Source: Psychroflexus longus
GTDB taxonomy: Bacteria > Bacteroidota > Bacteroidia > Flavobacteriales > Flavobacteriaceae
DNA length: 64,000 nt
Direction: 5' to 3'
NCBI RefSeq assembly: GCF_020164595.1
Contig: NZ_JAIQZE010000004.1
Location: 1 to 64,000 of the forward strand
The translations under genes were made by a program, and so were the position numbers. The notes under the pieces are model-generated. The model was not told where the DNA came from and made no database searches. It saw only the letters and a list, made by a program, of their open reading frames with translations. Below, in pieces: positions 8,832 through 17,902 of this stretch. Position 1 is the first letter of the stretch. Each line of letters opens with the position of its first letter.

Positions 8832-11336
8832 ATGATGAAAAAGATTTACCTGTTAACACTATTATTAAGCTTCTTCAGCTTATCAGGCTTTTCTCAATCC
8901 TATTCCATCTCTGGTGAGGTGATGGATTCCAATCAAAATTTAATTCCTGGAGCAAATGTGATGATTCCAGAATTAAACAAAGGTGCTGTTACCAATGCCA
9001 ATGGTAAGTATGAACTTAAAAACATTACTGAGGGTAGCTATATTTTAAAGATAACTTATCTAGGCTTTAAGACCGTTGAACAGCAGATAGAAGTCTCTGA
9101 AAACATGGAATTATCCTTTCAACTAGAAGAAGCCAGTTATATGCTGGATGGCATTATGGTGTCTGCTCAAAAACGTGAACAGATGAATAAGGATGTACCC
9201 ATTGCGATTACATCTTATGGTGGTAAATTTTTGGACAATACCAATACATTTGAATATGATGCCCTCTCTGAATTTGTTCCAGGCCTTCAAATACAAATCC
9301 AGAGTGTCAATAATCCGGGTATTGTGATTCGTGGAATTACTTCAGATAGTGGCGACTCTAGAGTAGAACCTCGTGTTTCTGTCTTTCAGGATGGTGTATC
9401 TATCAGTAAATCCAGAGGATCGGTAGTAGAGCTTTATGATTTGGAGCGGGTGGAAGTTTTAAAAGGACCACAAGGAACCTTATTTGGTCGTGGTGCACAA
9501 ATAGGCGCCGTGCATTTGATTCAGAATAAAGCTAAAAACGAAAATTCAGGCTATCTAAAAGCTGCTTACGGGAATTATAATCAACGTATTCTCACAGGAC
9601 ATGTGAATACACCGTTGATAGAAGATAAGTTATTTGTAAGAGTCGCTGGGATTTACAACGCCAGAGACGGATTTTTAGAAAACCGCTCAGGTGGTGATTT
9701 GAATGGTAAAGAGACTTTAGCCTTCAGGACGTCTTTAAAATACCTTATTGGCGATAATACTACTTTAGATTTTATTGCTAACTGGCAAAGAGACACACCT
9801 CCTGGAACTTCTTTTAAAAGTGGACGTTTTGCGCCATTGGGGGGCGATACTAATCCCAACACCTATGCAGATTTAGAACGAGGAGAAGAGCTTGGAGTCG
9901 ATAGAGATGTTTGGGGGCTTACGGCTATTCTTAAGCATAACTTCAATGAAAACTGGGATTTCACTTCCATTTCTGCATATAGAGAATTTGATTCGGATGA
10001 AGCTTTTGATGCTGATGGTACAGCTGCTCCAGTTTTATTTTTTAGAGAACAGTCTAAAGGTGATCAATTTAGCCAAGAACTAAGGTTCAATTTTGATACT
10101 AATGATCGCTTCAGAGGTTTTTTTGGCGCCAATTTTTTTGCTGAAGACGGTTCTCAATCGGTTCCTTTAGAAATCAATGAACAGAGTTATGCCGCTTTAC
10201 TTCTAGCAGGTGACAATTTTGTGGTAAATGGTGTTCCAACATTAATTCCTAACATCCCAAATGATCCGGCAACTTTCGGCCCTCTAGCTGGTGCACCTTT
10301 GCAAGAATTCAACTCTGAGCGATCTACCAATTTTGGAAAAAATTATTCTGGCGATATATTTATTGACGGTTCTTACGATGTTACTGATAAGTTAACGGCA
10401 ACTCTGGGGTTACGCGCTACCTGGGAGAACATCAATGCTGCTTTGGAAGTGGAAGATGCACCTGTTCCTGGCTTGTTGGGTAATTTCATTGGAAGCTTTC
10501 CTAACAATATTTTTGCTTCAACCAACAATGAACGAAGAAAAGCCAGTGAAAACTTTACGTCGGCTGTAGGCCGTTTTGCGCTAGATTATAAATTTAATGA
10601 GCAGGTGTCTGCTTTTGGAAATATTGCTCGTGGGCGAAGACCTAATGTGATCAATGTAACTGCTACAGATGTAAATGTTTTATCAGATGAAACCGTTTGG
10701 TCTTACGAATTGGGCTTAAAAACCTTGTTTATGGATAACAGGCTTCAGTTTGATGCCAATGCGTATTATTACGATTACCAAAATTTTCAAACCACTATCG
10801 CTACTTTAGACCCTGAACTCGGGCTTATAGCAGTTCCAAATGATAGTGGTAGTGCTACCGCTTATGGATTTGAAACCTCTTTGCAATATGCCTTAAGTGA
10901 AAATGTAAGCTTCTTTGCCAATTATGCTTACACAGATGCTACTTTTGATGACACAGATGAAGATGGAAATCCACAAGCACTTGCCGGGAATCGATTTAGA
11001 TTAACCCCAGAGCATTCTTATTCTATAGGAGGAAATATTTCAGTACCTATTTCTAACCGACTAGAAGCCTTCTTTTTACCTACTTACTCTTATAAATCAA
11101 AAGTATTTTTCCAGGAAGATAATTTAGAAGCTATTTCTCAGGACGGCTATGGCTTGTTGAATTTAAGGTTAGGTGCTAGATTGGATCAAACTAAAGAATT
11201 GACCTTTTTTGTCACCAATGCCTTGGATGAAGAATTCATTATCGATGCGGGTAACACAGGTCAAGCTTTTGGTATCCCCACATTTATAGCGGGGCCACCT
11301 AGATTCTTTGGAGCTCAATTTTCAATTAGATTTTAA
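8832..11336 (+). CDS. TonB-dependent outer-membrane receptor
   Basis: An 834-residue outer-membrane importer energised by TonB. A signal peptide (about 1-21, ending SGFSQ) is followed by a CarboxypepD_reg-like domain (about 24-110), a plug domain containing RVEVLKGPQGTLFGRG, and a long beta barrel ending in FGAQFSIRF, with the terminal phenylalanine used for barrel assembly. No SusD partner follows, so this is not a standard glycan locus. It is followed by an exported alpha/beta hydrolase and a GDPD, which suggests lipid or glycerophosphodiester-related cargo, but the ligand cannot be read from the sequence. Confidence 0.93.
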   Translation: MMKKIYLLTLLLSFFSLSGFSQSYSISGEVMDSNQNLIPGANVMIPELNKGAVTNANGKYELKNITEGSYILKITYLGFKTVEQQIEVSENMELSFQLEEASYMLDGIMVSAQKREQMNKDVPIAITSYGGKFLDNTNTFEYDALSEFVPGLQIQIQSVNNPGIVIRGITSDSGDSRVEPRVSVFQDGVSISKSRGSVVELYDLERVEVLKGPQGTLFGRGAQIGAVHLIQNKAKNENSGYLKAAYGNYNQRILTGHVNTPLIEDKLFVRVAGIYNARDGFLENRSGGDLNGKETLAFRTSLKYLIGDNTTLDFIANWQRDTPPGTSFKSGRFAPLGGDTNPNTYADLERGEELGVDRDVWGLTAILKHNFNENWDFTSISAYREFDSDEAFDADGTAAPVLFFREQSKGDQFSQELRFNFDTNDRFRGFFGANFFAEDGSQSVPLEINEQSYAALLLAGDNFVVNGVPTLIPNIPNDPATFGPLAGAPLQEFNSERSTNFGKNYSGDIFIDGSYDVTDKLTATLGLRATWENINAALEVEDAPVPGLLGNFIGSFPNNIFASTNNERRKASENFTSAVGRFALDYKFNEQVSAFGNIARGRRPNVINVTATDVNVLSDETVWSYELGLKTLFMDNRLQFDANAYYYDYQNFQTTIATLDPELGLIAVPNDSGSATAYGFETSLQYALSENVSFFANYAYTDATFDDTDEDGNPQALAGNRFRLTPEHSYSIGGNISVPISNRLEAFFLPTYSYKSKVFFQEDNLEAISQDGYGLLNLRLGARLDQTKELTFFVTNALDEEFIIDAGNTGQAFGIPTFIAGPPRFFGAQFSIRF

Positions 11337-11360
11337 GTAGTTTTATAAGAAAATTCAGAC

Positions 11361-12317
11361 ATGAAAAACAGCTTTAAAATTATAGTTATGATGAGTTGGA
11401 TGCTGTGGATTTCTCCACAGCTTTCTGCTCAATCTTCCTCAGATTATTCCTTGGAAACTATTGAACAATGGATTCAGGAACAAGAGTCAAAAGTCCTGGA
11501 TTTAAAAACCGACAATAATGCTATGATTTCCTGGTCAGGTGAGTCAGGCGTTCAAACTGATATTGCTTTTGTTTATTTACATGGCTTTGGTGCTAGTAGG
11601 ATGGAAGCAGAGCCTGTAGTTTCTAAATTGGCTGAAGAATACAATGCTAACGTGTATTACTCAAGACTCAAAGGTCATGGTAGAAGTGGAGTTGAGGGTT
11701 TTGAGGAACTGACCAAAGAAAAATACTTGGATTCCGCCGAAGACGCTTTAAAGGTCGGTAGGCTTTTAGGAAAAAAAATAGTGCTGATAAGTACATCAAC
11801 TGGTGGAACCTTGAGTTTGCATTTAGCTTCCAAACATAAAGATATCGCAGGATTGCTTTTGTACTCGCCATTTGTTGGACTCAAAAATCCAATGATGGGA
11901 CAAATCACAACGCCTAAAGGTCGTGAGATGTTCAAATCGATGATTGGCGGCGAAGTACAACATATGGATAGAAAAGAGCCAGAAAATAAATACTGGTCGA
12001 CTGAATATCATATTAACGCCTACGTGGCTTTGATTGGCATGTTGCAGGAAACAATGACAAAAGAGACTTTTGAAGCAGTGACCTGTCCTGTATTTTTGGC
12101 CTACTATTATAAAAATGAAGAAGAGCAAGATCAAGTCGTCTCGGTTGCGGCTATGCTCTCTATGTTTGATCAACTTGGAACTTCTGTTGATGACAAACAG
12201 AAAGAAGCTTTTCCAAATGCTGCAAATCATGTCATTGCCAGTGAGCTGAGGTCCAAAGATTGGGAATCGGTACTAAATTCTAGTCAGAAATTCATTGATC
12301 ATAAAATACTGCAGTAA
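11361..12317 (+). CDS. Exported alpha/beta hydrolase
   Basis: A 318-residue serine hydrolase with a signal peptide (cleavage near LSAQ24). The oxyanion region YLHGFGAS (72-79), nucleophile S146 in ISTSTGG and probable catalytic H290 in AANHVIAS are visible. The nucleophile elbow has S in place of the usual first glycine (STSTG rather than GxSxG). The fold fits an esterase or lipase. The stop codon overlaps the next start (TAATG), indicating translational coupling with the GDPD gene, and it lies 24 bases after the TonB receptor gene. Release of acyl groups from lipids is an inference from this context. Confidence 0.8.
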   Translation: MKNSFKIIVMMSWMLWISPQLSAQSSSDYSLETIEQWIQEQESKVLDLKTDNNAMISWSGESGVQTDIAFVYLHGFGASRMEAEPVVSKLAEEYNANVYYSRLKGHGRSGVEGFEELTKEKYLDSAEDALKVGRLLGKKIVLISTSTGGTLSLHLASKHKDIAGLLLYSPFVGLKNPMMGQITTPKGREMFKSMIGGEVQHMDRKEPENKYWSTEYHINAYVALIGMLQETMTKETFEAVTCPVFLAYYYKNEEEQDQVVSVAAMLSMFDQLGTSVDDKQKEAFPNAANHVIASELRSKDWESVLNSSQKFIDHKILQ

Positions 12318-13225
12318 TGAAATATATCCTCATGTTATTACTTACCTTACCACTAATAGAAACTCAGGCACAAAACGATAAAGGTATTTCTAAATCAACC
12401 ATATATAAATTTGATCTGCAAGGCCACAGAGGCGCCAGAGGTTTAGCCCCAGAAAACACTTTACAAGCTTTTAGGAAAGCGATAGATATTGGTGTGAACA
12501 CCCTGGAACTTGACGTGGTGGTTACAAAAGACCGTCAATTGGTAGTCTCTCACGAGCCCTGGATGAATGCGGACATTTGTAAAAATCCTGAAGGAAATAC
12601 TATCGATAAAGGAACTGAAAAAAAGCTTAACATCTTTCAGATGACTTATGAAGAAGTGAAAACTTACGACTGCGGAAGCAAATACTACTCTGCATTTCCT
12701 GAACAAAAACTCGAGTCGGCCTACAAGCCTTTACTGAAAGAAGTGCTAAATATGGCTGACAATATTAGTCGAAATCACGGCAAGAAAATCAAGTATAATA
12801 TTGAATTGAAAAGTTTGCTAGAAGGAGATGATATCTATCATCCAAAACCTGCTGAATTTGTCAAATTAATGATGGATTTGCTTCAATCAGAAACCAAATT
12901 GAAGCGTGTGAATTTACAGAGTTTTGATTTTAGAATTTTAAAAGAACTTCACCAATCCTATCCAGACGTTAGCTTAGCGGCACTGGTGTATGATATGGAT
13001 TTTGATACCGCTATAAATGAACTTGGCTTTTTTCCTGAAATTTATAGTCCATATTTTCCATTAGTTAGCAAAGACTTGGTGAAAGACGCTCATAAAGAAG
13101 GGATGAAGGTGATTCCATGGACCGTTAACGAACCTGACCAAATGAAAAACCTTTTAAAAATGGGCGTGGATGGATTGATCACTGATTATCCGGATCGGGC
13201 GCTAAAGTTTAAAAAAACGGACTAA
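12317..13225 (+). CDS. Exported glycerophosphodiester phosphodiesterase
   Basis: Hydrolyses glycerophosphodiesters to glycerol 3-phosphate and an alcohol. The GDPD signature is clear: QGHRGARGLAPENT (35-48) with H37 and R38, metal ligands E64 and D66 in LELDVVV, and H79 in SHEPW. The C-terminal motif GVDGLITDYPD is also typical. A short signal peptide ends near ETQAQ19, so it is probably periplasmic. Its start overlaps the stop of the alpha/beta hydrolase by one base. Together with the upstream receptor and EEP hydrolase it could take apart imported phospholipid headgroups. Confidence 0.9.
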   Translation: MKYILMLLLTLPLIETQAQNDKGISKSTIYKFDLQGHRGARGLAPENTLQAFRKAIDIGVNTLELDVVVTKDRQLVVSHEPWMNADICKNPEGNTIDKGTEKKLNIFQMTYEEVKTYDCGSKYYSAFPEQKLESAYKPLLKEVLNMADNISRNHGKKIKYNIELKSLLEGDDIYHPKPAEFVKLMMDLLQSETKLKRVNLQSFDFRILKELHQSYPDVSLAALVYDMDFDTAINELGFFPEIYSPYFPLVSKDLVKDAHKEGMKVIPWTVNEPDQMKNLLKMGVDGLITDYPDRALKFKKTD

Positions 13226-13407
13226 TCAGTTTATTAGTTAGTGAGCTTTTGAGGAGGTTTTTAGGTTGTAGGAATTAAGTTTTAGGAAGGATAAATCATA
13301 ATTATTAATTCAAAATTTAAAATTATTTACTTTAGTCCACCAGCAAGTAATTTTCCCACAATCAAAGAAATCCTTAACTTTCGAATCGAATATTCAAAAA
13401 CAATCCA
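13226..13407. repeat. Degenerate direct repeat block left of the SMP-30 gene
   Basis: The sequence contains a TTAGTGAG-TTTTGAGGAGG-TTTTTAGG-TAGGAA-type series followed by AATTCAAAATTTAAAATTA. Related copies recur at about 14330-14400, 14440-14530 and 14600-14660 on the far side of the next gene. These look like copies of one simple intergenic repeat. Confidence 0.4.
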
Positions 13408-14328
13408 ATGAAAACCATTACCTATTCACTTATAGCTTTAGTCCTTTTTTCTTGTAACCAAAAAGGCAAGGAAAAACCCACTGATTCTGAGGCGAAAACC
13501 CAAGCCCAGTCAGAAATTGAAGTCACTAGTGAAATTGAGCAGCTGGCAACTGACTTTAAATTCACGGAAGGCCCAGCGGTCGACAAAGATGGTCATGTGT
13601 ACTTTACAGATATTCCAGAAAGTAGAATATACAAATGGAGGACTTCAGACAGTTTGGAATTGCATAAAGAAAACACTAACGGAGCTAATGGGTTGTATTT
13701 TGACAAAGATCAAAATCTATGGGCGTGCGAAGGTGGCAAAGCACAAATCACACTAACGACTCCGGAGGGAGAACGTTCTATAGTTGCCTCAGAATACAAT
13801 GACAATCCTTTCAACACAACCAACGATATCTGGCCAGATGCTAAAGGCGGTGCTTATTTTACCGATCCCAGATACGGCGGAGATTTAGAAAATCTACCTC
13901 AGGGAAGCATGCAGGTGTATTATATTACACCAGATAAAAATTCTGTGATTCGAGTCACCGATGACTTAGTGAAACCCAATGGTCTGATTGGAACCCCAGA
14001 TGGAACAATGCTTTATATCACTGACCCAGGTGCAGAAAAAACGTATAACTACAACATTGAAAGTGACGGCACCTTATCCAACAAAAAATTATTTGTAGAG
14101 TTTGGGGGCGATGGTATGACCATCGACCAGCAAGGAAATGTGTATTTAACTACAAGTGGTAAACCTCAGGTGGATATCTTTTCACCCCAAGGAGAATTAC
14201 TAAAAACCATTAAGGTCCCCGAGCAACCTTCAAATGTGACTTTTGGCGGCAAAGACCGCAATGAGTTATACATTACCGCTCGTACTTCACTTTATCGTGT
14301 AGGATTGAATCGGGAAGGAGTTCAGTAG
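13408..14328 (+). CDS. SMP-30/gluconolactonase-type lipoprotein
   Basis: A 306-residue six-bladed propeller protein of the SMP-30/Gluconolactonase/LRE family. The leader MKTITYSLIALVLFSCNQ carries a lipobox with C16, so it is a lipoprotein facing the periplasm or surface. Visible landmarks are the metal-binding E in TEGPAVD, the N in GANGLYFD and KPNGLIG, and the D in YITDPG. Family members hydrolyse sugar lactones such as gluconolactone. The physiological substrate here is unknown. The gene stands alone, flanked on both sides by related degenerate repeats. Confidence 0.85.
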   Translation: MKTITYSLIALVLFSCNQKGKEKPTDSEAKTQAQSEIEVTSEIEQLATDFKFTEGPAVDKDGHVYFTDIPESRIYKWRTSDSLELHKENTNGANGLYFDKDQNLWACEGGKAQITLTTPEGERSIVASEYNDNPFNTTNDIWPDAKGGAYFTDPRYGGDLENLPQGSMQVYYITPDKNSVIRVTDDLVKPNGLIGTPDGTMLYITDPGAEKTYNYNIESDGTLSNKKLFVEFGGDGMTIDQQGNVYLTTSGKPQVDIFSPQGELLKTIKVPEQPSNVTFGGKDRNELYITARTSLYRVGLNREGVQ

Positions 14329-14740
14329 TTCTTGAGTTTTTGAGTCCTTGAAGAGGTTTTAGAGAATAGGGATTTGTCTGTAGGAATGATAAATTAATAA
14401 TTTTAATGTTAGTCAACCAGTCAACCAGTTGATTAGCATGTGGGTTAGTGAGTCTTTTAGTAGGTTTTAGGGAATAGGATGTAGGAAGTTCAAAAAATTA
14501 ATAATTTATAATTCTAAATTTTCAATTAATATATAAGATGGTAGCTGAGCCTGCCCGACGATCTCATTCAGTCCGGTGATTTCGATAGTTTCGTAGGAAT
14601 TGCATCGAAGCTAAGTTTTTAGGAAAATTCAAAATCTTCAATTCAAAATTTAAAATTACATTTTCATTCCACCAGTCCACAAATAAACGACTAATCGATT
14701 ACACGACTAAACAAACAAACGAATATCCCAAAATTAACCC
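14329..14740. other. Repeat-containing intergenic DNA before rnpB
   Basis: No gene is supported here. It contains two or three degenerate copies of the repeat seen left of 13408, a direct duplication GTCAACCA-GTCAACCA near 14413, and AT-rich tracts. The end carries the rnpB promoter. Confidence 0.5.
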
Positions 14741-14748
14741 TACTTTTG
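14741..14748 (+). promoter_or_regulatory. -7 promoter box of rnpB
   Basis: TACTTTTG is a perfect match to the Bacteroidota TAnnTTTG box and ends a few bases before the 5' strand of helix P1 of RNase P RNA, at the distance expected for a transcription start. I see no clear TTG -33 element. Confidence 0.55.
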
Positions 14749-14750
14749 CA

Positions 14751-15076
14751 CCGCAGGTCGCCCTATCGCTGTCTCGAACAATCGGGAGAGAGGAAAGTCC
14801 GGACACCATAGCACAAACATAGCGGGTAACACCCGTCGTCCCGTCCCGATAGCTATTGGGATGGGAAAGGACTAGTGCAACAGAAAGCAAGTACAGTTCG
14901 GCTGTAGTGAAATCGGTAAACTCTATGTGGTGAAATGTTATGTAAACCAAGGCTCGAGGGTTGTGCGCCCAATCTTGGAGGGTAAACAGATGGAGGTTTT
15001 TGGCGACAAAAATCCTAGATAAATGATAGGGACCCGATCTTATCGGGTACAAAATCCGGCTTATAGACCTGCTTTT
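14751..15076 (+). ncRNA. rnpB: RNase P RNA, bacterial class A
   Basis: The catalytic RNA of RNase P, which matures tRNA 5' ends. Helix P1 closes the molecule: GCAGGTC (14753-14759) pairs perfectly with GACCTGC (15066-15072). The universally conserved GAGGAAAGTCCGGAC lies at about 14790-14804, GTGCAACAGAAAGC follows at about 14876, and the conserved 3' region reads AATCCGGCTTATAGACC. A T-run (15073 on) ends it. A hairpin at 15033-15050 (ACCCGAT/ATCGGGT) is in the position of P18. The helix in the P9 position is enlarged by a REP-like palindrome (14844-14861). Exact ends are approximate. Confidence 0.95.
14844..14861. repeat. REP-like palindrome inside rnpB, copy 2 of 3
   Basis: TCCCGATAGCTATTGGGA lies in the apical part of the hairpin that takes the P9 position (stem 14840-14865). 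It matches 16 of 18 bases of the intergenic copy at 426-443 and 14 of 18 of that at 43831-43848, so it may be an inserted repeat tolerated in a variable helix. Confidence 0.5.
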
Positions 15077-15204
15077 TTTTTTTGATTTTGCGTAGAAGAA
15101 ATTTTAAATCTTTACGACAACCCCTTAACCCCCGTAAAACTTGAATGCGGATACTTGGTAAGGAAGACATATAAAAATTTTTTAAAAAATATTTCAACAT
15201 TCAG

Positions 15205-15232
15205 GCAACACTAAAGGCTTTATTTTCGTCTA
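15205..15232 (+). promoter_or_regulatory. ECF-type promoter of the first sigma operon
   Basis: GCAACA (15205-15210), a 16-base spacer, then CGTCTA (15227-15232) has the layout of an ECF sigma promoter and closely matches the element before the second ECF operon (51395-51421). It lies 24 bases upstream of the sigma gene, suggesting autoregulation. Confidence 0.5.
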
Positions 15233-15256
15233 TATGTACAGACACACATCCCAATC

Positions 15257-15820
15257 GTGAAACTAATCAACTTACATAAGGATCTTGAGCAAACCATAAA
15301 GGAAGCAAAGCGCCATAATCAAAAGGCTCAGTATCAGCTTTACAAAAAATTTGCGCCCAAGATGTTGTCGGTTTGCAGGATGTATATTTCAGACCTGCAT
15401 CATGCCGAAGATGTGATGTCCTCAGGATTTGTGAAAGTCTTCAAGAATCTAAAGCAGTACGAAAACAAAGGAAGTTTTGAAGGCTGGATCCGCCGGATTA
15501 TGGTAACCACCGCCATAGATTTCCTACGACAACAAAAAAAACTAGAGTTTTCAACCGACAGCTTCGATCAGTACGAGGAAGTACAGATGCCTGGCTTAAC
15601 CGAATGGTCTGTCGAGGAGCTACAGAAGATGATTGATGAATTGCCGGAAGGCTATAAGTTAGTATTTACCATGCACGTCATTGAAGATTATTCGCACAAA
15701 GCCATCGCTAAAACGCTCAACATTACAGAAGCGACTTCAAGGTCTCAGCTATTTAAAGCCAAGCGAATGCTCAAAACCAAATTACAAACGATTAGATCGG
15801 AATCTCATGGACAAGTTTAA
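15257..15820 (+). CDS. ECF-type RNA polymerase sigma factor
   Basis: A 187-residue sigma-70 family factor with region 2 (about 28-92, including the HHAEDVMSSGFVKVFKNL core) and region 4 (about 120-175, with the HTH YSHKAIAKTLNITEATSRSQ). Region 3 is missing, as in other ECF factors. It overlaps the next gene by 14 bases, which is the usual arrangement of a sigma factor and its membrane anti-sigma partner. The start is a GTG at 15257, reading MKLINLHKDL. What it senses is unknown. Confidence 0.93.
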   Translation: MKLINLHKDLEQTIKEAKRHNQKAQYQLYKKFAPKMLSVCRMYISDLHHAEDVMSSGFVKVFKNLKQYENKGSFEGWIRRIMVTTAIDFLRQQKKLEFSTDSFDQYEEVQMPGLTEWSVEELQKMIDELPEGYKLVFTMHVIEDYSHKAIAKTLNITEATSRSQLFKAKRMLKTKLQTIRSESHGQV

Positions 15821-16460
15821 AAACGATATACAGCATAAATTCAATCAGCGGGAGATTCAACCGACGGATGAAGCCTGGGGAAAAATAACGGGAGAATTAG
15901 CCACTTCCTGCACAAGCAAAACTAAAAGTCTTTGGCTATGGAGCGTTATTGCTGCTGGGTTCATCGGGCTTTTAGTTTTACTTACACCATTGTATTTATC
16001 GGAAAAAGATAGTTTACCTGTGGTAAATTCAGAAGAAAAGGAAACTCAGACTATTGAAATTAAACAAGAAATTATTGTTTCGGTCAACCAACTTCAAAGT
16101 AGAGGGATAGAGGTTTTACCAATTCAGATTTCAAAATCAACATTTAATGTCATTGAACCTTCTACTTTTCAAAATCAAACCCCTACACAGCTTAAAGCCA
16201 AAACATTATTAGCTGAGGTGGAGCAGGAAATAGAACACGAGCGGTTTAGTCAGCAAAATATTGATGAGGTCGATAACTTACTAGCACAAGCCAGATCAGA
16301 ATTATCATCCAAAAAGGATCAGCAAATTTTCGACCAACTCTCTGCTCAACAGCTTTTGGCTGAGATCGATCTTAAAGATTCAAATTCCTTTCGAGATAAA
16401 ATCTGGACGCTTATCGAAGTGAATTTTAAAGAATTAAAAACCAGCTTAGGAACCAGATAG
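15807..16460 (+). CDS. Probable membrane anti-sigma factor
   Basis: A 217-residue single-pass membrane protein with a cytoplasmic N-terminus of about 45 residues, one hydrophobic segment (LWLWSVIAAGFIGLLVLL), and an acidic, glutamine-rich outside part. It shows no family motif that I recognise. The role is inferred from topology and from its 14-base overlap with the ECF sigma gene. I chose the ATG at 15807. A longer frame from 15681 would lie inside the sigma gene and encode only a basic shadow sequence. Confidence 0.7.
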   Translation: MDKFKNDIQHKFNQREIQPTDEAWGKITGELATSCTSKTKSLWLWSVIAAGFIGLLVLLTPLYLSEKDSLPVVNSEEKETQTIEIKQEIIVSVNQLQSRGIEVLPIQISKSTFNVIEPSTFQNQTPTQLKAKTLLAEVEQEIEHERFSQQNIDEVDNLLAQARSELSSKKDQQIFDQLSAQQLLAEIDLKDSNSFRDKIWTLIEVNFKELKTSLGTR

Positions 16461-16543
16461 CTTATGAAAAATAAGTATGGTCTGCGACATTATAAAGACA
16501 ATACTGCCAATTTAATTAATCGTTCAACTTAAAAAAAACAAGC

Positions 16544-17692
16544 ATGTCTGTAAAAATTACCTTTATTTTAGCCCTCTTAGCAAGTATATGGAGCCAGCAG
16601 CTTCTTGCGCAAGACCGGGATTTCTCTGCTTTTAACGAAGAGGAAACAATTGAACTCAAAGCCTTACTCTCACGAATTGAAAGTGAAGAAAAAGAGCTTC
16701 TTAAGACGACAGTAAAGCGTATCAATTCAAAATTAGAAAACGGTAACCTTTCTGAAGCTGAAGCTCAAGATCAAAAACTGGAAGCTGCAGAAGACTCGGC
16801 TCAGAATATTGAAGAAGCACAGGAGGTAGTTTACAATTGGGCGTCGTTTCAGAAGCGAAAATATGGTCAGTTTGATTTGGAACAATTTGAAGACTATGAC
16901 TCTTATATGACGGTGATAAATGAGCTTGGGCTTAGTCCGTCTGAATTAAATTTTGAATTTGACCTTTTCAGCAGTAAAAAATCAAAGGAGAAGTCGAGTA
17001 AAACACCTCTAAAAGAAAGAGATTTACCTTATTCTAACAGAACATTCAGCGATATATTCATCAGTATTTCTTTCAATAATGCCATGCTGGATGGGGGAAG
17101 TATAGATGACACGCCGTTTAAATTCGGGGGTAGCCGTAGTTTTGAGATTGGTTACGAGTGGAGTACTCGTGTTTTTAAAGAAACTAACTTCCTGAGAATC
17201 AATTATGGTTTCTCTTTTCAGTTTAATGGCTTAAAGCCAAAAGACAATCAGATTTTTGTAGAAAATGGGGATCAAACAATATTGGAAACCTTTGAGTTTG
17301 ATTTAGATAAATCAAAGTTCAGAATGGATAATTTGATTCTTCCTGTTCACCTGCAGTTCGGAAGCTCCGAAACAACTGTTTTGGATAATGGTAATAAACG
17401 ATTTACCGATCACGACTTTAAAGTGGGGCTTGGTGGTTTTGTAGGCTTTAATTTACTCAACACCCAAAAATTGAAATTTGATGATGGTCGTAGAGACGAA
17501 AAACTTAAACAACGCGATGATTTTAATACTAATAACCTCCTCTACGGCTTAAGTGCTTACGTAGGTTGGGAAACGTTTTCCATCTTTGCTCAGTATAACT
17601 TAAATCCAATTTTCACCGATAATGTGAGAGATTTAAATAACTTCCAAATCGGGGTAAGATTATTGATGGATAGAAGGCATCAATACGATTAA
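16544..17692 (+). CDS. Outer-membrane beta-barrel protein of the ECF operon
   Basis: A 382-residue exported protein. The signal peptide (to about LLAQ23) is followed by an acidic, helical, probably coiled-coil region (about 30-105, rich in E, K and A) and a C-terminal region of alternating strands, with GYEWSTRVF, YGLSAYVGWETFSIFAQY and NNFQIGVRLLM typical of an outer-membrane porin-type barrel. I recognise no specific family. It follows the anti-sigma gene by 83 bases and is probably part of the same unit, perhaps a target of the sigma factor. Confidence 0.6.
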   Translation: MSVKITFILALLASIWSQQLLAQDRDFSAFNEEETIELKALLSRIESEEKELLKTTVKRINSKLENGNLSEAEAQDQKLEAAEDSAQNIEEAQEVVYNWASFQKRKYGQFDLEQFEDYDSYMTVINELGLSPSELNFEFDLFSSKKSKEKSSKTPLKERDLPYSNRTFSDIFISISFNNAMLDGGSIDDTPFKFGGSRSFEIGYEWSTRVFKETNFLRINYGFSFQFNGLKPKDNQIFVENGDQTILETFEFDLDKSKFRMDNLILPVHLQFGSSETTVLDNGNKRFTDHDFKVGLGGFVGFNLLNTQKLKFDDGRRDEKLKQRDDFNTNNLLYGLSAYVGWETFSIFAQYNLNPIFTDNVRDLNNFQIGVRLLMDRRHQYD

Positions 17693-17732
17693 GGACTTTT
17701 TAAGGATTTAAATTTAGTATGATCTACAAATT

Positions 17733-17765
17733 AGACCTGTGAGGTTTTTAAAACCCCGCAGGTCT
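17733..17765. repeat. Palindromic repeat AGACCTGTGAGG.../...CCGCAGGTCT
   Basis: Imperfect 16-base arms (14 of 16 complementary) meet at a central TTTTTAAAA. A relative lies at 29749-29780. Both follow plus-strand gene ends and could act as terminators, but the T-tract is short (TTTG). It is followed by two copies of an AGATTCTTCATT...CAGAATGACA repeat (about 17783-17809 and 17861-17897). Confidence 0.5.
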
Positions 17766-17902
17766 TTGCTTTGCGATAAAATAGATTCTTCATTTCATTC
17801 AGAATGACATCATCGTTTATAATTTCGACGATAGGAAGAATCTTTGCTTTACAGTAAGAGAGATTCTTCATTACGCTTCTCTACTTTCAGAATGACACAA
17901 AA

